Assembly: GCA_016787125.1 (NCBI GenBank)
Contig: JAEUVM010000264.1
Span: forward strand, 1-34,730
From: Chitinophagaceae bacterium
Lineage (GTDB): Bacteria; Bacteroidota; Bacteroidia; Chitinophagales; Chitinophagaceae
Direction of reading: 5' to 3'
Length of the DNA: 34,730 nucleotides
Each line of letters begins with the position of its first letter. Position 1 is the stretch's first letter. The notes beneath the pieces are model-generated. The model was not told the origin of the DNA. It did no database searches and was given only the letters and a program-made list of their open reading frames with translations. The translations under genes were made by a program, and so were the position numbers. Shown here piece by piece: positions 32,363 through 34,730 of the stretch.

Positions 32363-33247
32363 ATGAAAAAACTGACACTTCTTCTAAGCTTCCTGCTTAC
32401 AACACTACTTTGCACTGCACAAAAAGATAAGGTATACTCATCACTGGATGAGGCGCTCAAAAATCCGGATGATGTATATATACTATCGCTGAGCGATAAA
32501 AAACTCACCAGGCTGCCGGAAGTTGTGGTGAAGTTTACCAATCTTGCTTCCCTTGACCTTTCGGGCAACCGGCTTACTGAACTGCCCACGGGCCTCACAC
32601 AACTTACCCATCTTACTGAGCTTGATCTGCGTGATAATAAATTCAACACATTGCCGGAAGTGGTTACACAGCTTACCGGCCTCTCCGAACTTGATTTCAG
32701 CAGCAACAACTGTTCTGTTTTGCCATCCTCGCTGGCCAACCTGCAAAACCTGAAAATCCTTTATCTCAATAACAATAAATTCTCTTCCCTGCCTGAAGCG
32801 ATCATTAAACTGTCTTCACTAAATGAACTTTACCTGTATGGCAACCTGCTTACCTCTTTGCCGGAAGGTATTGGCAACCTTACAAAGCTTACTGAACTCG
32901 GCGCAGGCGGCAATATGCTTTTCTTTTTACCTGAGTCAATAGTTAAGCTCACCCAGCTACGCTATCTCACCCTGCCGTATAACAAATTTGCCACCCTGCA
33001 GGATAATGTTACACGCCTCCCGGCGCTTGAGGTGCTGGACATGAATTCTAACAAACTTACCGTGCTGCCGGCCACTATCAATCGCCTTTCAAACCTGAAG
33101 GAATTATACCTGGAAGCCAATAAGCTCACCTCGCTTCCCGAAAGCCTTACAGCATTATCCGAACTAAGTGTGGTTAATATTAAAGGGAACAACGGCCTGA
33201 AAATATCAGCTTCACTTAAGGCATTCCTGGAGGATATAAAGTTATAA
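32363..33247 (+). CDS. Exported leucine-rich repeat protein
   Basis: The 294-residue protein has a signal peptide (MKKLTLLLSFLLTTLLCTA). After a short segment (SSLDEALKNPDDVYILSLS), about ten LRR units of 23 residues follow, with the LPxxIxxLxxLxxLxLxxNxL pattern (for example LTELDLRDNKFNTLPEVVTQL and NELYLYGNLLTSLPEGIGNL). A C-terminal capping segment ends EDIKL. The repeats build a curved solenoid, so a protein-binding role in the periplasm or on the surface is likely. No T9SS sorting domain or lipobox is present. Internal DNA repetition is mild. Confidence 0.92.
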   Translation: MKKLTLLLSFLLTTLLCTAQKDKVYSSLDEALKNPDDVYILSLSDKKLTRLPEVVVKFTNLASLDLSGNRLTELPTGLTQLTHLTELDLRDNKFNTLPEVVTQLTGLSELDFSSNNCSVLPSSLANLQNLKILYLNNNKFSSLPEAIIKLSSLNELYLYGNLLTSLPEGIGNLTKLTELGAGGNMLFFLPESIVKLTQLRYLTLPYNKFATLQDNVTRLPALEVLDMNSNKLTVLPATINRLSNLKELYLEANKLTSLPESLTALSELSVVNIKGNNGLKISASLKAFLEDIKL

Positions 33248-33321
33248 ATATAACCCCCGGTCATTTTTTTATGCTTTATGACTGAGGCTCCACAACGCCC
33301 GTCTTCGCAGGTGTTTTCAGT

Positions 33322-33329
33322 TATCTTTG
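33322..33329 (+). promoter_or_regulatory. Promoter -7 element of trmB (leaderless-type)
   Basis: TATCTTTG (TAnnTTTG) ends only six bases before the ATG at 33336, so the transcript should start at or next to the start codon. Confidence 0.6.
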
Positions 33330-33335
33330 CGCCCC

Positions 33336-34046
33336 ATGGGTCAGAAAAAATTAGTACGATTTACAGAACTGGAAACCTTCCGGAATGTGTTGCAGTATCC
33401 CAATAACACAGCCGGAACATGGGGTGATTTTTTCGGCAATAAAAACCCCATCACACTTGAGCTGGCCTGTGGCAAAGGTGAATACGCTGTCGGGCTTGGC
33501 CGGCTTTATGCTGACCGCAATTTTATTGGCGTGGACCAGAAAGGCAACCGCATCTGGGTTGGGGCTAAGAAAGCACTACAGGAAAACCTGGGCAACGTGG
33601 CTTTTCTGCGTACACAAATAGATCGTATTGCTGAGTATTTCGAACCGGCCGAAGTACACGCTGTCTGGATCACCTTTCCCGATCCTCAATTACGTTTTTC
33701 AAAAGCTAAAAAAAGACTTACACACCCGAAATTCCTCCGGCTTTACCAGCAGTTTCTTATACCCGGCGGCCAGATTCATCTGAAAACGGATAGTCCGGAC
33801 CTGTACCGCTTTACAAAACTGGTGCTTGAGATGTACGATTGTATTGTTCATACAGATATGAATGATGTATTCGGTGGTGAACAGGTCAATGAGGAACTGA
33901 AGATCAAAACGCATTATGAATCACTGGATATCGCCGGCAGTAAAAAAGTGCACTATCTCTGCTTTTCACTGCCGGAAGTAATTAAGGGAACAGAAGCTGA
34001 TGAAATGCTGAAACAAAAACTACTGGCATATGAAGGAAATGATTGA
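33336..34046 (+). CDS. trmB: tRNA (guanine-N7-)-methyltransferase TrmB
   Basis: The 236-residue enzyme forms m7G46 in the variable loop of tRNA. The start ATG at 33336 is chosen over the TTG at 33327, which lies in the -7 box. The SAM-binding motif is TLELACGKGEYAVGLGRL, followed by NFIGVDQKGNRIWVGAK and AVWITFPDPQLRFSKAKKRL, the TrmB DPQ/KKRH-like region. Late motifs HLKTDSPDLYRFT are also typical. It overlaps the following DUF5522 gene by 8-17 bp, so translation of the two is coupled. Variable-loop methylation next to an odd large-variable-arm RNA gene 2 kb upstream is noted only as a coincidence. Confidence 0.97.
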   Translation: MGQKKLVRFTELETFRNVLQYPNNTAGTWGDFFGNKNPITLELACGKGEYAVGLGRLYADRNFIGVDQKGNRIWVGAKKALQENLGNVAFLRTQIDRIAEYFEPAEVHAVWITFPDPQLRFSKAKKRLTHPKFLRLYQQFLIPGGQIHLKTDSPDLYRFTKLVLEMYDCIVHTDMNDVFGGEQVNEELKIKTHYESLDIAGSKKVHYLCFSLPEVIKGTEADEMLKQKLLAYEGND

Positions 34047-34233
34047 AGGAGAAGACTATTATGTCAATGAAGATGGTTATGTGGTGTTTACTGAAAAGTA
34101 CCATCTCAATAAAGGTTTTTGCTGTGGAAACGGGTGCAGGCATTGCCCATACCAGTATGAAAATGTACCTGAGCCACGGCGTACGGCATTATTGAATGAA
34201 AAGAATGGCTTTTCCGGATCTCTTCCCCGGTAA
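34030..34233 (+). CDS. DUF5522 small cysteine-rich protein
   Basis: The 67-residue protein shows the DUF5522 pattern: IEGEDYYVNEDGYVVFTEKYHLNKGFCCGNGCRHCPY with C31, C32, C36 and C39, which likely bind a metal. It overlaps the end of trmB (start at 34030, or ATG at 34039), so coupled translation is likely. The family occurs in Bacteroidota and plant organelles, with unknown function. The final segment (EPRRTALLNEKNGFSGSLPR) is less conserved. Confidence 0.85.
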   Translation: MKEMIEGEDYYVNEDGYVVFTEKYHLNKGFCCGNGCRHCPYQYENVPEPRRTALLNEKNGFSGSLPR

Positions 34234-34264
34234 TTTATCACCGGCTATCCTCTCTGCAAGTGCT

Positions 34265-34272
34265 TATCTTTA
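34265..34272 (+). promoter_or_regulatory. Probable -7 element of the alkyltransferase-like gene
   Basis: TATCTTTA (7 of 8 to TAnnTTTG) ends four bases before the ATG at 34277, again a leaderless layout like trmB. Confidence 0.4.
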
Positions 34273-34276
34273 TTTT

Positions 34277-34684
34277 ATGGCCGCTAAAAAAATATTGCGC
34301 AGCAAAACGGCTGCCCGTGAAAATCCAAAAGCTGTAACTCCCTCCGGAAGACGTGAGGAAAGCTTTTTTGAATTGGTATACGAAGTGGCAAGACAAATTC
34401 CGAAAGGAAGGGTTACTTCTTACGGTGCCATAGCGGCCTGCCTGGGTGCCCGCTCGTCGGCACGTATGGTTGGCTGGGCTATGAACGGATGTCACAGGGT
34501 GCGGCCAAGGGTACCTGCACACCGGGTGGTAAACCGTATCGGAATGCTGTCAGGCAAGGCGCATTTTAAACCACCAGGTATGATGGAAAAGCTGCTGAAG
34601 CAAGAAGGAATAAAGGTTAAGAACGACCAGGTGGTTGATTTTGAAAAACACTTCTGGGATCCGGCCAAAGAACTGGGTTTCTGA
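34277..34684 (+). CDS. Alkyltransferase-like protein (MGMT DNA-binding domain, active-site Cys replaced by Ala)
   Basis: The 135-residue protein has the MGMT-type winged-helix domain: FELVYEVARQIPKGRVTSYGAIAACLGARSSARMVGWAMNGC and the motif P80-A81-H82-R83-V84. In true O6-alkylguanine transferases this is PCHRV with the reactive Cys; Ala here means it cannot transfer the alkyl group, as in the ATL family (usually Trp or Ala at this position). ATLs bind O6-alkylguanine, flag it for nucleotide excision repair, and are about 100-130 residues. Tyr49 and Arg63 match the base-flipping Tyr and Arg finger. The start at 34277 is chosen (upstream ATG at 34196 is possible but runs into the DUF5522 gene and lacks conservation). 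Confidence 0.92.
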   Translation: MAAKKILRSKTAARENPKAVTPSGRREESFFELVYEVARQIPKGRVTSYGAIAACLGARSSARMVGWAMNGCHRVRPRVPAHRVVNRIGMLSGKAHFKPPGMMEKLLKQEGIKVKNDQVVDFEKHFWDPAKELGF

Positions 34685-34692
34685 TCACCTCT

Positions 34693-34700
34693 TATCTTTG
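34693..34700 (+). promoter_or_regulatory. Promoter -7 element for the next gene beyond the window
   Basis: TATCTTTG, a perfect TAnnTTTG match, lies 28 bp before an ATG at the very edge (34728-34730). The downstream gene is out of view. Confidence 0.45.
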
Positions 34701-34730
34701 CCGCTTCACAAAATAAAGTATAGTACCATG

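Noticed and set aside
32363..33247. DNA tandem repeat
   Set aside because: The repetition is at protein level (LRR); codon usage varies between units, so it is not a DNA repeat.

Overview
The window looks like chromosomal DNA of a Bacteroidota bacterium, most likely a Chitinophagaceae-type member of the Chitinophagia. The evidence is a type IX secretion (T9SS) C-terminal sorting domain, GLPGLI, DUF3078 and DUF5522 proteins, a CarboxypepD_reg/TonB-receptor-like outer-membrane protein, several TAnnTTTG promoter elements, and moderate GC. The genus is not determinable from sequence reading alone. There is no prophage, IS element or CRISPR array. Most genes are housekeeping or envelope genes, with a few accessory-looking clusters.

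Layout. (1) 1-6.8 kb, + strand: an HExxH protein; two tandem phage-tail-collar (microcystin-dependent-protein type) paralogues; a type-1 periplasmic-binding fold protein without signal peptide; a formyltransferase; a T9SS-secreted protein; a truncated Tat-type FAD protein; a PKHD Fe(II)/2OG hydroxylase. The block ends at a strong bidirectional terminator. (2) 6.8-10.3 kb, - strand: YceI plus an OB-fold membrane protein under a palindromic operator, recA, and a cupredoxin lipoprotein, with a 365-bp structured gap between recA and the cupredoxin gene. (3) 10.4-16.0 kb, - strand: a five-gene operon reading small four-cysteine secreted peptide (NVEALA-like), BF3164-like beta-propeller lipoprotein, CxxC thioredoxin-like lipoprotein, GLPGLI protein, large outer-membrane receptor. 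An attenuator-like hairpin follows the peptide gene. (4) 16.3-24 kb: an orphan 2-oxoacid:ferredoxin oxidoreductase beta subunit, an AhpD-like protein, an S9 peptidase, a di-haem-motif cytochrome, an N-acetylmuramoyl-L-alanine amidase and a polytopic membrane protein. (5) 22.7-25.9 kb: a marR-acyl-CoA dehydrogenase operon divergent from an alpha/beta hydrolase, sharing a perfect palindromic operator. (6) 25.9-30.9 kb: GT2 glycosyltransferase, orphan DppC-type permease, O-antigen ligase/polymerase, Wzz-like chain-length protein and an Lrp/AsnC regulator. (7) 30.9-34.7 kb: a promoter-RNA-terminator unit encoding an unusual tRNA-like RNA, then DUF3078, an LRR protein, trmB, DUF5522 and an alkyltransferase-like protein.

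The most unusual item is the 177-nt tRNA-like gene at 31020-31196. It has acceptor, D, anticodon and T arms of class II (Leu-like) type, but about 105 nt in the variable region that fold into a branched arm. It is bracketed by its own TTTG/TAnnTTTG promoter and a Rho-independent terminator. The second candidate system is the small-cysteine-peptide operon at 10.4-16 kb, and the third is the tail-collar/binding-protein/formyltransferase cluster at 0.6-3.9 kb. Assignments rest on motif reading only; no database or folding program was run.
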